The translations under genes were made by a program, and so were the position numbers. The notes beneath the pieces are model-generated. The model searched no databases. It saw only the letters and a program-made list of their open reading frames with translations, and was not told the DNA's origin. Of a DNA stretch of 64,000 nucleotides, positions 21,560 through 33,802 are shown one piece after another (position 1 is the stretch's first letter; each line of letters starts with the position of its first letter). The DNA lies in contig JAEMBT020000007.1 of assembly GCA_018873245.2 (NCBI GenBank), positions 11,615,129 to 11,679,128 of the forward strand, in the 5' to 3' direction. Source of the DNA: Archegozetes longisetosus. Lineage: Eukaryota > Arthropoda > Arachnida > Sarcoptiformes > Trhypochthoniidae.

Positions 21560-21625
21560 TTTTCAAATGTAAAGCTTAAGCCAATAGACTTATTGTCTTA
21601 ATTAACAACTTTTTTCCTGTTACTT

Positions 21626-24600
21626 TCAATAAATATCAGTCATTTCAATGTCTTCACTTTTTTCGAGTTCCTCCAATTTTCCCTCTTTCAGAAATTTGTT
21701 GTATTGGAATATTGTGAGTGAAGCCAATTGTCGAATATAAAAAGGTATGCTTTCGTTTTCTATCAGATTTCTCAGTACTTCAATTCCGTTATCTTCAGCA
21801 AGAAGTGGACAATACTTTTCAGCTGAAAAGAAATCAAATAATCATTAGATAAAAATTGTGAACACAAAGTTTGACATACAATAAACTCGGGTCAAATTAG
21901 CCAAAGCCCAAACCGCCCAATACTGAGCCTCTGATGTCACGTTCTCTGATCGCAATAAACGTAGAATTGGCTCAAATGATCTGTTCGTATACACAATAAG
22001 ATTCAATTCAATTTGAATCAATCAAATTTGTATTATATATAACTTAGTTTAACAAACCTATAATTGATATTTCGTTTTGAATTGATTTTCCATCGAGATA
22101 TCGCAAATCTCATTCTCGACAACATATCTTCTCGTTTACAATCGAAGGGTAGATATTGCTGCCAAAACTGAGATCCATTAGATGCTATCAATTCGAATAA
22201 TAAATAGTTAGTAAAAATGATCAATTAATTTGCTGATGTATTGAACGAACCTATGTGTGACAGTATTCCAGCAGCATTATAGCTCACTTCAATGCCATCA
22301 CTTTCACTATCTAATAGCTCAATAAATCTCTGAATATAATCTGCTTTCATGAGTCTGTGCCTAAGATGTGGGCACTCAGCAACATTTCCAAGCAGTCCCA
22401 TCATATTTCTGAGTAATTCTGAATAAAGTTTTATAATAAAATATGAATGATAATTAAAAGAATAGAATGCTTGTAAGAATTAGTGAACTAACCGGCGCTT
22501 TGAGGAAATGAATGCATACATGACACGAAATAATCCATACCGTTGTTATTTAAGAATCTTTCGCAATTTACTGGAGTTTCGTCTAGATCATAAATAATTA
22601 ATTAATTATATGATTGACCAAATATGGGACACAATAAGAGATGTCAAACCTGTCACATTCCACATTGTACTCCATGCTGTTTCCATAACTTCATCACAAA
22701 TGTTTCTGTGTAATCTGGAATCAATTAAGGACAACATTTTTTCTATAGCTCCTAAATCTCCAACTATTGTCTTTTGATCGCCATCGACTTGACACGCCAG
22801 AGAATTCAGTAAATAGATGCCTAAATAGTAGGTAGAGTCCATTTATTTAGCAATTCACGCAATTTGAGGAGTTATCAAAATATGTGCGAGTGAAAACAAA
22901 CCTAATCTTTGTATGAATTCATCTTCATCATTCGTTACAATGTGCAAAAGTATTTCGACTAAACGCGAATATTCAAAAATCTAAATGTAAATCAAATTCC
23001 AAGTTAATTTCAACCTTTGATAACAACTATTATAGTTATCATGTATGTTCTTACTAATGTAGTTACAGATAACGCTCTACTTTGGACATGAAGTTAAGCC
23101 CTTTTACAATGGTATAAATTCATAAGAAATTAAGGATTATTTTTCGTCTTTTACGAAAAGGGTTTAACTATTTGTTTAAGACAGAGAAGTTTAGTTGTAT
23201 AATATTGAAAATGATACTCACAACATCTCCTGGGATCTTGAAATGAATTAATGTTAGGCTCCCGTTTCGCAACATCTTTAATGATAGATAGAAGTCATTT
23301 AAATTTTATTTTATTTCAAGTCAGTAACAAAACAAAACAAAAACACTTACAGTAGTGTCATATCGATGAGCTTGCATTGCATCTAAAAGTCTTGCGATGA
23401 TTTGACGTTTAACTTTGATATTAAAATTATGTTTTGCTTCATCGGATTTGACGATATAAAACAGAGAGGCTGAGGCAGCGATTTGTATTTGTTTTTCTTG
23501 TAAATGCCTTGACATCGACAGCAATACAATATCGAGAGCTCGGTTCACATTATGGAAATTCGTCTATTTATAAATTATAGGTTATTTCATTTTTAATAAT
23601 TCAGTTGTGTTCAGAGAAGTAGAATTTGAAAAGTTTAGATTAATAAATTAGCTCCAATACATAGCTGTAATACATGAATAATAAATCAATTCATACTTCA
23701 AATCTAAAACAGTGAAACAAATCGTTTAAAGTTCGTCTCAAAAACTCTACTCTATCGATATAAGCTTCACATCCTGTAAGTATTTGTTCTTCAGTTGCAT
23801 CACCAGAAATCTATTACAAAAGTAACCAATTCATTACATCGAATCACATCAAATCTAATTAGAGTCAAAATTAGAATCAATTTACAGAATTTGCTGGTAT
23901 GGTTCGTCTATAGGCCGCTTCATTGGCTGTATTGTACAGTCCTAGATATTCGAGTGGTTTAGATTCTCGTGATACTAATCCTGGAATATATTCACATCCT
24001 ATCAAAAAGATTCGAAATTCATTTGAATTAATCATGAGATCAATGTGAACAGTGATGACATACTGGGACCAGCCAGATTAGTGCCAGAAATGTCAAGACT
24101 TGTCAGATTAGGTAAACTCGTCACAATCATTGTTAACTGTTTATTTGGATATTTGTATCCATGGCCGTAACGATCATTCGACGACGAAATATCGAGACAC
24201 CTACTCATATCAATTTAAACAATTAAGACACTTCATAACTGAAAGAGAATAATGAGTTTGTAGAAATGACTTGCCTTAAAGTTTTGATCTTCGCAATGTT
24301 ATGTATGGCGAGATGCAGTTTTGGACAGTTATACAGGATTAAAGTTTTTAAAGATTGCAATTGAGTGAGTGGCGCTCCATCTCCGATCGACGAACCATTA
24401 CTTTATGAAATATTTGAATGATTCAATTGGACTATTAACAAAATCACAAAATTAATCAAATATTGAAATACCTTAAATCGAGATGTTGTAAAGTAGTTTT
24501 CATTTGAGGGTTTATCAAGTACTTCAAGTATGGACACGAAGAATCAATGGAAGTCCATTCATGTATCACTAATTTACGAATTGATAGCAACGGGTTAATG

Positions 24601-25874
24601 AGATGACTGCGATTTGAAAACTCCTAAAAATTGAATTCAAGTTTAGTAAGCAGTTAGTTGAATAAAAGATTATATTATATGCATAAAAAACGAAATCAAT
24701 CAACAATACGAACGTCACATATATCGTCATCGAGTCCGTCTTCTTCAATGTAATCAGGCAGAATATGTGTGGACCGACCGATAATCAATGTCTGAAGCGG
24801 AGAGTTTTGCCACGTCGTTATTTCAAGAGTTTTAATTTTATTATCACTTAAATTCTTTGTATATACTTCTCGTGGTTTTATATTTTCGACTTCATTCATA
24901 ATGATTGGAGATTTACTATTACTATCGTAAGAATGGCTATAGCTTTGAGAATTAGATGAATAGTCAATACTCATTGGTTCGTCATAGTCAATACATTTAA
25001 TGCCATTCAATTCACGTATTTTTCTCGACTGAAAGTCTGCGAAGTCGTGATCATCGAATACACCCATTGCTTGAGTCAATGAATAGTCATCAGTGATTAG
25101 TCCAACATTTTCAGCAACGCTACAATTCTGTGTTGTAGTTGTGATAATGCCGTTGACATACTTTTTATTATATATGACAACTGACTCTTGAACAGGTCCT
25201 TCTTCTACAACACGAACCGTTCGTATCATTTTTTTTGCATCACTTAAACGAGTCATAATTGTGTTAATATGTTGCAAAGCATTTGTGGTCAGATGTGAAC
25301 AGTTCGAAATGTCTAAATGTGTTATTGTTTTCGAGTGCTCCTCAAGAAATGATTCTAACGTTTCATCAGTTATGGGCATATCAGCGAAGTTCGCACGAGA
25401 AATACGACTATTTGTCGATCGAAATTGACTCAAGAATTTGGTAAAAGATTCGCTCGTGAGCTCCACATTTAAATTCGTCTCCCTATAGACCTGAGAACAC
25501 AATTATTCATTACATAAATTATAATTTCTAAGCAATCATTTCTATAAAATTGAGAACAAATTCAAAAAAATCATTTTTCAACTTTGTAAAACTCGTCATT
25601 TGATCTGAAAACAGATCTCATTTCGTCAATATTTAAATTGAAATTAACTAAAAAATTATTAATTCAAATAAGAAATTAATTAATAAAATAATGAAAAAAT
25701 GAAAGTAAAAAATAGTGAAAGACTGACTTCAATGAGTAAATCGCAGATTTCTTGTGGAAATGAAAAGCTTCTTATATTAATTTCTTGCTTAACAATATAT
25801 TTAACACAAATCAGAAGTAAAGAATCAGGAGAATTGTCTGAAGTGAACAATTGGTTAAGTCTTAAGGGAGTCAT
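21626..25874 (-). CDS. zyg11: ZYG11/ZER1-like substrate receptor of a CUL2 ubiquitin ligase, 16 exons
   Basis: Sixteen exons join in frame to 919 aa: 25874-25728, 25490-24714, 24623-24472, 24400-24275, 24200-24070, 23998-23886, 23810-23697, 23563-23351, 23275-23222, 22980-22902, 22820-22650, 22582-22493, 22418-22251, 22184-22058, 21980-21880, 21822-21626. The order follows ZYG11B: an N-terminal VHL/Cul-box-like helix region (FPQEICDLLIE), LRRs (ITHLDISNCSHL, LTSLDISGTNLA), then ARM-like repeats (LGLYNTANEAAYRRTIPANS, IQIAASASLFYIV, ETAWSTMWNVTD, NMMGLLGNVAECPHLR, EVSYNAAGILSHI, AQYWAVWALANLTR). In animals this family recognises N-terminal glycine degrons. Residues about 130-300 are an Asp/Ser-rich insertion in the LRR part. 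The exon 2 donor (GTTCGT) and exon 5 donor (GTCCCA) are weak and chosen for phase; exon 4 uses a GC donor. ZYG11 against ZER1 is not resolved. Confidence 0.95.
24271..24275 (-). other. GC-AG splice donor of zyg11 intron 4
   Basis: Exon 4 ends ...ACTTTAAG followed by GCAAGT. No GT is available in the correct phase, and the joined product LRCLDIS restores an LRR. AAG|GCAAGT is the classic context for a GC donor. Confidence 0.75.
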
Positions 25875-27650
25875 GTCTAGACCTTCAATTGAATTGACAA
25901 ACAATAATATTAATTGATTATCGAATCACTCATTGCTTTAACAATATAATCATTTAATCAACGTTTAATTCAAAACTGGTCAGATTTTCATTCAATTATT
26001 TCACACTTTAATGAGTTTTCAGTGTAATTAATAAATATTTTTTGAATGAAATTTAATGAAGTTTAATCGTATTAAAAGCAATGATTTAAAGCTAATGTCA
26101 TTCGACTCATTTCCTCATTTATGGCATTTATGGCACAGTAAACACTCTGAGGGCAGAACATAAATCACACTCATTTGCAACAGAGTGGGGTCGAGTCGAG
26201 TTACAAACCAGCTACAGCTTTGTTGTAACGTTTACCATTCATTTAATATTAATCAATCAGTAAAAATGCAGACTAGAAGCAAACAAGGGGGTGATCAGGT
26301 TCAGACTGTGCTTATGTCCTTTATGTATGACACTTGAACGTCTGCGTACTTTTTAACAGCTGTTGCGAACATAAACAACTAATACGTCCATACATTCGTA
26401 ACAATTTTTACTATAACTTTGCTGCCATTTATCAACTTTATTTACAATTTTTAAGTTAAAAATTAATTTGGTTTTCCCTAATCAATAGCTAATCGAGTAT
26501 TGATTGTAATTTAGATGCAGTGCCTGAGTAATTGTTGATCTGGCTCATGTAGTTTGATTGTTCCATAGCTTATGCTATAATTTAAATGGATTGTGCTTTT
26601 TAAAAAACCAAAAAAGCGCAAAATTTAAATATATTTATCAAGCAGAATATAGATTCTTCTAAAGTTATTACTTTTGGTTTCAATAATATTTGGTATTGTT
26701 TCTCAAAATGATGAGGTGAAATACTCAAGAAATGTTGATTGAATGTAGCATCAAAATTTACACAAAATCCTCAAGTTAACGATTGTTGAGGTTTTCAACT
26801 AACTTACAGTGATTAAACTTATACCTTTTGCTGCAGGTTTCAAACTTTCGATTTAGAATTCTGTTGAAATTTTGGTCAATAGATCAGAGTTAATTGTAAC
26901 ATTTGAGGCAATAACGTATTGAGCTGACATTAGTTTCAGGTCTTACTTCATAAAATTCAAGCAAAACTCTTTTTGAAGATCGGTTTAGGGTGAAGTTCGC
27001 AGAAACTCAAAAATTGATCTGATCGTGCTCTAAACATTAAATACTAAATTTGCTATGAAGATAACTATGACAGCAGTTATGATTAGCAGTTTTAACTTCA
27101 ATTTTTACCACTTACATCAAGTACAGCATTCACACATTAGTATTGAAAATATCGTTTTTAATCTATGTTTGTTTCATCGACACGGAGTCTTCAATGTTCT
27201 GTTCAATGAATTTAAGTAATTTTAATTTTTATCCAATAAGTTTGTGATTTACTGGAGAACACATTCGGACTGTTTCAATCAATTGCTTTATCTCAATCAC
27301 ATTATTAATAAAAGACAATTTCGCAAACTCAAATTCAATTAAGCTGATTAGAAACACCAATTTGTTAATCTTTTCAATTAAAAAGATATCAAAATTCTTA
27401 ATAACAATTACAATTGACCTCTAATTGAATGAAAGTTTAGAGAAAGTAGCGATTCGTCAATTGTTGATGACATGTTCTTTGAGTCTAAGTTGCGCTGTAC
27501 TGTCATTAATGCTTTGAGTTTCATATCTTTCAAGTTATAATATTCAATATTGATTCACATGAGAACATCTGGAAAAGTAATTACGATTGACTGCCAAGTT
27601 AGTATAACAGTAAAATATTGACTTTCGAAAACTGAAAATTTCTTCTTCTA
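25875..27650. other. AT-rich spacer with the zyg11 promoter side
   Basis: No gene recognised. GC content rises slightly at 26100-26400, just upstream of zyg11, and could mark its promoter. No motif is convincing. Confidence 0.4.
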
Positions 27651-27878
27651 ATGAAGATCAAATTTATTTGGTTTGTACTTCTATTTATAATGTGTTATTT
27701 AGAATCCAAATCAGTTTGGGCTGAAGTCAAAACAGCTGGAAGTTTAACGAAAACAATCAGCAATGTTTTGGACCAGTTACCATTGCCAAGCTTTCATTAC
27801 TTGGGATCGAGACTGAAAACTATTGGCAGTAGTTTAGACAAATTGCTATCTATTATATTGAGTCCACTTGGATTGTAA
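27651..27878 (+). CDS. Possible small secreted protein, 75 aa
   Basis: Single-exon ORF starting with ATG. The first about 24 residues form a clear signal peptide: Lys-rich start, hydrophobic core IWFVLLFIMCYL, and a likely cleavage after SVWA. The mature part of about 50 residues begins EVKTAGSLTKTISNVLDQLP, is amphipathic, has no Cys, and ends SIILSPLGL. An AATAAA signal lies 68 bp after the stop (27946-27951). A mature amphipathic cationic peptide could be antimicrobial or a cuticle/secretory product, but I recognise no family. Chance ORFs of this length occur in the region, so the signal peptide and the poly(A) signal are the main support. Confidence 0.5.
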   Translation: MKIKFIWFVLLFIMCYLESKSVWAEVKTAGSLTKTISNVLDQLPLPSFHYLGSRLKTIGSSLDKLLSIILSPLGL

Positions 27879-27945
27879 TTAATTGTTGCTACGAGAACAA
27901 TTCTTTTGTACTAAACAATTCTGTTATATGTTCAATATTATATAA

Positions 27946-27951
27946 AATAAA
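27946..27951 (+). terminator. Poly(A) signal AATAAA
   Basis: AATAAA 68 bp after the stop of the small secreted protein, with a T-rich stretch after it and a second AATAAA about 20 bp on. Confidence 0.5.
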
Positions 27952-29127
27952 CTTTTTGTCGGTTTTAATAAACTCATTCGATTCAAGTTTGTGATTACAT
28001 GTATTGTGAGTTTTTTTGCAGTTGTTCTTTCATTTATGATATACGTTTCAGTAAGAATTTTTTGCCAAATACTGCATCCAAAATGAAGTGATATAAAGAT
28101 CGGAATATAACTTTAAACATATGGGGAATGAATCAGAATGTAACAAGTTGACTGGAATTATACTTTTTCTCAACTATTAAGGGTTAAATTAAATTGTATG
28201 TAAATAGCCTCGAGTTTACTTTTAATAATTATCATAACGAGATCCGCAAATTTGGTGCACCCAGACTAATGAAAATTAGAAAAGCACTGACCGCAATTGT
28301 TAACAACGTTGTTAGTAACGTTCCACTAATTGGACCCATTACTATCAATCGTTCTTTAATGTAGTTCACAATGAAATGCTATCTAGGACGATGTCTATAA
28401 TTTGATGGTATACTCTCATTGCTTCTTGTCGTATGCAGTCTATTAATATTTTTGATCTTGGGCTAAATAATGTACTAATTTTAGGGACTCGTTAATACTC
28501 TACATTCCTCAGCACCTGACATCAATTAGATCAAAAATTTTTCTTATCACAAAAAAAAACACTTTATTGCAAACATCAAAGACTATTCAAATTAATTGCT
28601 GTGAATTACATAAAACTACATGTCATTAATATAGAAATGCGAAAGTAGTGACAGATATCCATAATTATATTAAAAAAGTTAAATAAATATTATATGAACG
28701 TTTTTCTTGTTAAATATATTAAATCTTTTAGAATATATCTTATTGTTTCCCATTTGAAAGTTACTCGTCAAGTATTTTTGTATCACTAATTCAGTTAAAA
28801 TTTGTTTGTACACTTTCAGTAAACTATTTTTAAAGTATCAAAATTGTTTAAATATTGGAGCTAATTTTATAACCCCATCAAAAACTATTGTTTCTTTCTT
28901 GAAGACTTAAAATATATTTTGCACCAATTCGTTTTTAGGTGCATTCAATATCACTATTATTTAAGAAGACACCTGCTAATCATTTGTTCAATTACTTGAA
29001 AAATGAAATCGTAATTATATTATAGATTTAAGGATCATATAAAACAAGAAAAATCAGAATAAGGTGTGAAATAGGAATCATAGAGTTGTGGCAAACAGAT
29101 AATAGTTTTCCATAAATAGGATTTGAA
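27952..29127. other. AT-rich spacer
   Basis: No gene recognised. A short stretch near 28284-28360 (RKALTAIVNNVVSNVPLIGP, ending in a stop soon after) is protein-like but has no start or continuation. Confidence 0.4.
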
Positions 29128-31393
29128 TTACTGTTGAAGCATAGCTTTGCGACAATTATAGAGCCATTTGATGACTCGTGCATTTTTTTCTACTATCGAT
29201 GTGCCCACAGATAATGCGTGACACGAACGCGATGTCATTAAACGAGTATTAAATTGGTTTGTCAGTTTTTCATGACTAATAGGATTATTAGAATGTGTTG
29301 ACGACGAGGAAGAAGATGAGGACATGTTGATACGACGCACTCCTGAGTTAAATGATTCGCATGAATCAAAATAATGAGGTGGTGTTGATATCATTGAGTT
29401 CGTGGCTTCAGACTTGATCGAATCCCAGACCGATGAGTCGAGTCCTAATGTCTCGAAGAAGCGCTCGATTTCGTCCTTACTCTTATTTCTACGCATTAAT
29501 AATCTATTCGATACATCGGATTTTGAGCGAGAAATACTTAATTGTCGCGAAGAGTTTACTTGCAATGACTTTTGTGTCGATGGCTCTATTTTTTTACAAT
29601 TTTGACTAGAACTGGATCTCAATATACAGTTGTTTTTCTTGATCTCAATATTATTGCGTTGATTTGAAACAGTTTGGCGTATACTCGTAGTGTTGGACAA
29701 CAGTGTATCCCTTGGTTTGTGCTGTGCTTCTGGTGCATTGTTCGCTGAATCTCTTCTCAGTATCACTTCACTATCAATATCATCATTTATTAATTGTCTC
29801 AATTGTATTTCAAGATTATTCGATCCTTCAGACAATCGAGAAGATAATGATGAGTTGCGTTTTCTTGTGACAGCTTGTGATGAGCAGAGTATGGATGAGG
29901 ACAATAAACTTTGATCACATTTCGTGTTTTGATTGATTGGCAACAGTGGTGGAGTTGGATTTGATGATTGAGATAAGATAAATAATGGAGTTTTTGTCGT
30001 TGATAATGACTTATGAGTGTGCTTTTCAGTTGATCCATTCTCAACTGGTGAACATTTTATGTAATTATACTTAGTTTCTGCTAAGCGTTCGACAGCACTC
30101 TTTCGACGAATCACTAAAATTCAAATTCATATCAAATTAGGTAACTAATATTCAAGTTTAACAATGTATGAAGCATTACTTTTAAACATTAATCGAAGCG
30201 TAAATTAAAAACATACTTTTAAGTATTAAAATGATATTTTGGTTTGTTATGAATCTTATGAACAGTCAAATTGAGTGTTAGCAATAAAGATACTGAAAAA
30301 TTTGACTATCTAACTTGAAACAACTTTTAGCACGCATACATAAAAGTTATCAGGTGTAACAATTATGACTTAATCTTTAACTAATTTTCTGATAAAAACA
30401 AAGTAAGCCTTGACTTTCAACTATTCAAAGTCATTTTTATCGCAGCTCGTACAACAGTGAGTTTAGCTTCAAATAATTATTTTCTGTCCAATTAGAGAAA
30501 TGAAAAACAAATCAATAGAATAAAGCTCTAGGAATAGATGAACTCTCACTGAATTAAACTTTGCATTCACTTATATACATATACCTGAATGAGTAACTTT
30601 GAAAAATTGTCTACGACTTTGGATTATTGAATATACTTACGAATCATATTGCAATTTGACATATATTTCTAACAAATAAAGTTTTAACACAAGCAACAAA
30701 CAGAAGACTATTGTTTGATTCAATGTTCAAGACATATTTGGTGAGAGAATGTACCAGAAATGTCATTGAAAGTAATCATATTTTGTCAGCGGCTCAATTT
30801 TAAAATAAAGATATCGATTGTTGTCTTGAATGCACAGTCGAGTGAATCAAAAATAAATAAAGTAAACGTCTAGTGATAACGATCGCAGAGTTATAGCTGT
30901 TTATCGCAAAAAGTATCATTAATTTTTTTTTCAAAACTACAGTACAATAAACTTCAAAAGTACTCGTTATGCTCTAAAAATCAGAGTTCAGTTTCACAAC
31001 AAAATGTATATAATAAACAATGAAAAAAAAAGGATATCAATTCTAAAGCAGTAATAGCATAACCATAAGCTCAAAGGTGTTCGAAAGGCAAGTTTTAATA
31101 TTTAGTTAATAACCAGTTAGTCATTAACTGTAGGTTTTTTAAGTCATAATCTCTCACGTAATTCGAGGAAATATGCTTTTTTATTCAACTGTCAAACTGT
31201 TGCAAACCAATTAACTACCGAATAATAACTTACGCGTCACATTCGGCTTTTGTCTGTCTGATGAAAAACTATGAGACCATCGAAGTTGTCTTGAGTTCTG
31301 GCTGTTACACAAATTTGTGTCAATTTTCGTATAATTCATGGCATTATTGTTATTATTCGCATTATTTGGCGAACATTTGCGGATCGATGCCAT
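29128..31393 (-). CDS. FAM110-like centrosomal protein, two exons
   Basis: Exons 31393-31234 and 30113-29128, with a GTAAGT donor and TTTTAG acceptor in phase 1, give 381 aa. Two blocks identify the family. The N-terminal block RRKSAVERLAETKYNYIKC (about residues 56-74) matches the FAM110 N-terminal motif (SAVERLEADKAKYVK). The C-terminal blocks are SISRSKSDVSNR, DEIERFFETLGLD and the extreme end VEKNARVIKWLYNCRKA, equivalent to the FAM110 ending VIERNARVIKWLYGLRQA. The linker is Ser/Asn-rich and probably disordered. Vertebrate FAM110 proteins locate to centrosomes and spindle poles, and function is otherwise poorly known. The first exon is Asn-rich, and its ATG is the first in frame. The intron is about 1.1 kb, long for this region. 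Confidence 0.87.
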
Positions 31394-32354
31394 TTAGAGA
31401 CGCATAATCTAATGGAGTAAACAAAGTGCCTTAGCTATCAAAACAAAACAAATGTGTACTCAAAATATAGATAAAGCACATACAAAAACTTTATCGATAT
31501 TTCAATCATATATTGATTTTTTACCAGAAAATCATCTCTATTTTCGTCCACTTATTTTAAGGCAATCTTGTTAAAACTTAGAAAATAGTGATGAAAGAAA
31601 TGGTTGACAGAAAGTGCAATTATAAAACCTTGACATTAGTGTTGGGCACGAGGCAGTCATATATCGTACGGATTACTTGTTAGGATTTTAGTCAAAATCA
31701 TAAACGAAATGAAATGCGCCTCAAATCAAACTGATCTAAGCTCGTAGTCGATGGTATGGCTGTTGCGCTCGTACTACTGGACAAACAGGTTTTTCATATT
31801 AACGCAACTATTATTATTGTTATTGAGGAGTTTCATTACAAGTTTTAATGCATGTCCTCAACAGACAAACAGAAGACATCACTGTTTTTCTGAATAGGAT
31901 TTGCGCTTTTGATGCTATCGAAAGTATGCTGAGGGACCGTTTCATTACACTCAACTCAAAAGCTCTGGAAGACATTACGATAAGCTTAAGTATGAGTAAA
32001 AGACTATTAGTTTTATCATTAGCTCATATTAAAATACAAGATAATTAATTCAATTGCACTATTCATGTCATTTATGTACCATCTTCACAAATTTAAAACA
32101 CATTAAATAATCATTTTTTTTGAAAACTCTTATCAGAAATAGTTTATTCTTTTAATGCTATAAATGTACACTTTTAAATGTGGTTAACATTAGCCTAAAT
32201 TCCAGATCATTTTAATAGTCGGAAAGAATAAATTAGAACCAGAACTCAATTATAATAAGAGCATAGTTTTGCTAATCGTTTATGACTTTCTTTGTTTAAG
32301 TTGAATCACTGGTACAAACTTTTGAGCAAATAAAAGTAGACTTTGCTGAAGCAC
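31394..32354. other. Spacer between FAM110-like and GNAT genes
   Basis: Probably FAM110 promoter and GNAT 3' UTR. TAGTGTTGGGCACGAGGC near 31639 resembles a hAT transposon end, but no partner end was found. The open stretch at 31848-32048 has no domain. Confidence 0.4.
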
Positions 32355-32945
32355 TCAATTGTTTGGTCTCAAATCATTATAAAGCTGTAGAGCATCGACA
32401 TAACCCAATCCCTTCAAGTTTCCAGCTCTTGGCAGTCTTCCGACCTCAACAAAACCATATCTTTTGCACAACTTGATACTGGCAGTATTTGTCGCGAATA
32501 CAAGATTAGTATAGAGTGCTTCGTAGTTTAATAGCCGACCCATTCTCACAACTCTTTCCATCATTAAGTCTCCCAAACCTTTTCCGCGATAATCCATTCT
32601 TATAATTAATCCACAATTAGCCAGGTGTGAGGATCTTCCAGGAAAATTAGGCTTAATATAAAAGCCACCAATTACTTCATTACTTGACGACAAACGAAAC
32701 ACAAAACAATTATGCGACACGAAATATGCACGAAAACTTTGCCTGTCAATAGAGTCTTGTGGGTACGTTTTTCCTTCTTCTACGACTTCTTCAAAAATTT
32801 TATACAAACCTTCTTCGTCAATGTCCTCTTTATAGACATCGAACACAATTGATTGTCCAGTTTTTTCTAGTACAAGACTTTCGGGTAAGTTATCAAAACT
32901 TTTAGGTCTAACTGTTTTGTCAACGAAAGAATAAGCGGTCGTCAT
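32355..32945 (-). CDS. GNAT-family N-acetyltransferase, intronless
   Basis: 196 aa, one exon. GNAT motif A is clear: strand CGLIIRMDYRGKGLGDLMME (residues 111-130) with the acetyl-CoA pyrophosphate loop RGKGLG at 120-125. Motif B is NTASIKLCKRYGFVEVGRLP (153-172). The N-terminal half has the usual first strand and two helices, with TYPQD at 60-64, a pattern I associate with a eukaryotic branch of single-domain GNATs of unknown substrate. Cytosolic by default; no targeting signal seen. It is divergent from the GST kappa gene with 857 bp between start codons. Confidence 0.95.
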   Translation of the reverse strand: MTTAYSFVDKTVRPKSFDNLPESLVLEKTGQSIVFDVYKEDIDEEGLYKIFEEVVEEGKTYPQDSIDRQSFRAYFVSHNCFVFRLSSSNEVIGGFYIKPNFPGRSSHLANCGLIIRMDYRGKGLGDLMMERVVRMGRLLNYEALYTNLVFATNTASIKLCKRYGFVEVGRLPRAGNLKGLGYVDALQLYNDLRPNN

Positions 32946-33802
32946 TGAGAATACAGATTAATTTCAATAAACTATAATTTAAAGGTTGAGTACTTTCTGA
33001 ACAAGTTGTCTCGACTTTTAAGCACTAATTTTATGGATCTTAGATGACTGCAAAATCATAAAATAACCTTCGTAAGTTAAAACCGATCGTACAAATATAA
33101 GTTATAGTGAGGGGTCATTTAGAAATATTCTTCCTTATCTCACTCGTCATTTAATGGAGAATTAATGGTAAAAACTGATAATCAAATGAACTATTTCTTC
33201 AATTAATGCTTATTTTGTTAGAAGACTAAATAATTTTAACAAAATTTACTGATTAGAATATTTGATTACAATAATTTGTCACAACTAAGAAGGCTTTGAC
33301 GAGAATTGATAAAAACTAAGAGAACTGATGAACTTTAGTTTTAATCTTAAGATTAGAGCTAAAAGATTACGAAAACTTTGGTGAGTCAATCAAACAAACC
33401 TATTGTATTGTTCAGTTGAGTTCGACCTTAAACTTCTATCAAACTTTTGAAGTTTTGATTGTTTACGCAAACTAATTAATACTTTATTGAACAGTTGACA
33501 TACTATTGAAATATTAATAACAATAATTTGTCATTTGGTTCGATTGGAAAGTTTCAGAATGTGTTAAGTGAAGCATAACTCAAACTCACGATAGTGTAAA
33601 AAAGTTATGATTCTTATATCGATTTTTTAAATGGTTGTTAAGTCATGTAAAACTACAATCTTTTCACAAGTTTGTCGTTAAGCGCTTCAATTACTTATTA
33701 ATAATTATCGAAGTCTGACAAATAAACGTTTCATTACTTTTCTGCACTTTATTATTTTAATCTGATTGAACGAAATTTCATTTTTGTGAAGGCCAGAGAA
33801 CA
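32946..33802. promoter_or_regulatory. Divergent intergenic region, GNAT / GST kappa
   Basis: Must contain both promoters. Contains a direct repeat ACAATAATTTGTCA (near 33269 and 33520). No TATA or initiator motif is convincing. Confidence 0.4.

Noticed and set aside
23222-23275. Apparent frameshift in zyg11 exon 9
   Set aside because: A first reading dropped four bases. Recounting gives a 54-nt, phase-0 exon encoding MLRNGSLTLIHFKIPGDV, fully in frame.
31639-31660. Possible hAT terminal repeat (TAGTGTTGGGCAC)
   Set aside because: No matching inverted end or transposase nearby; a single short match is not enough.
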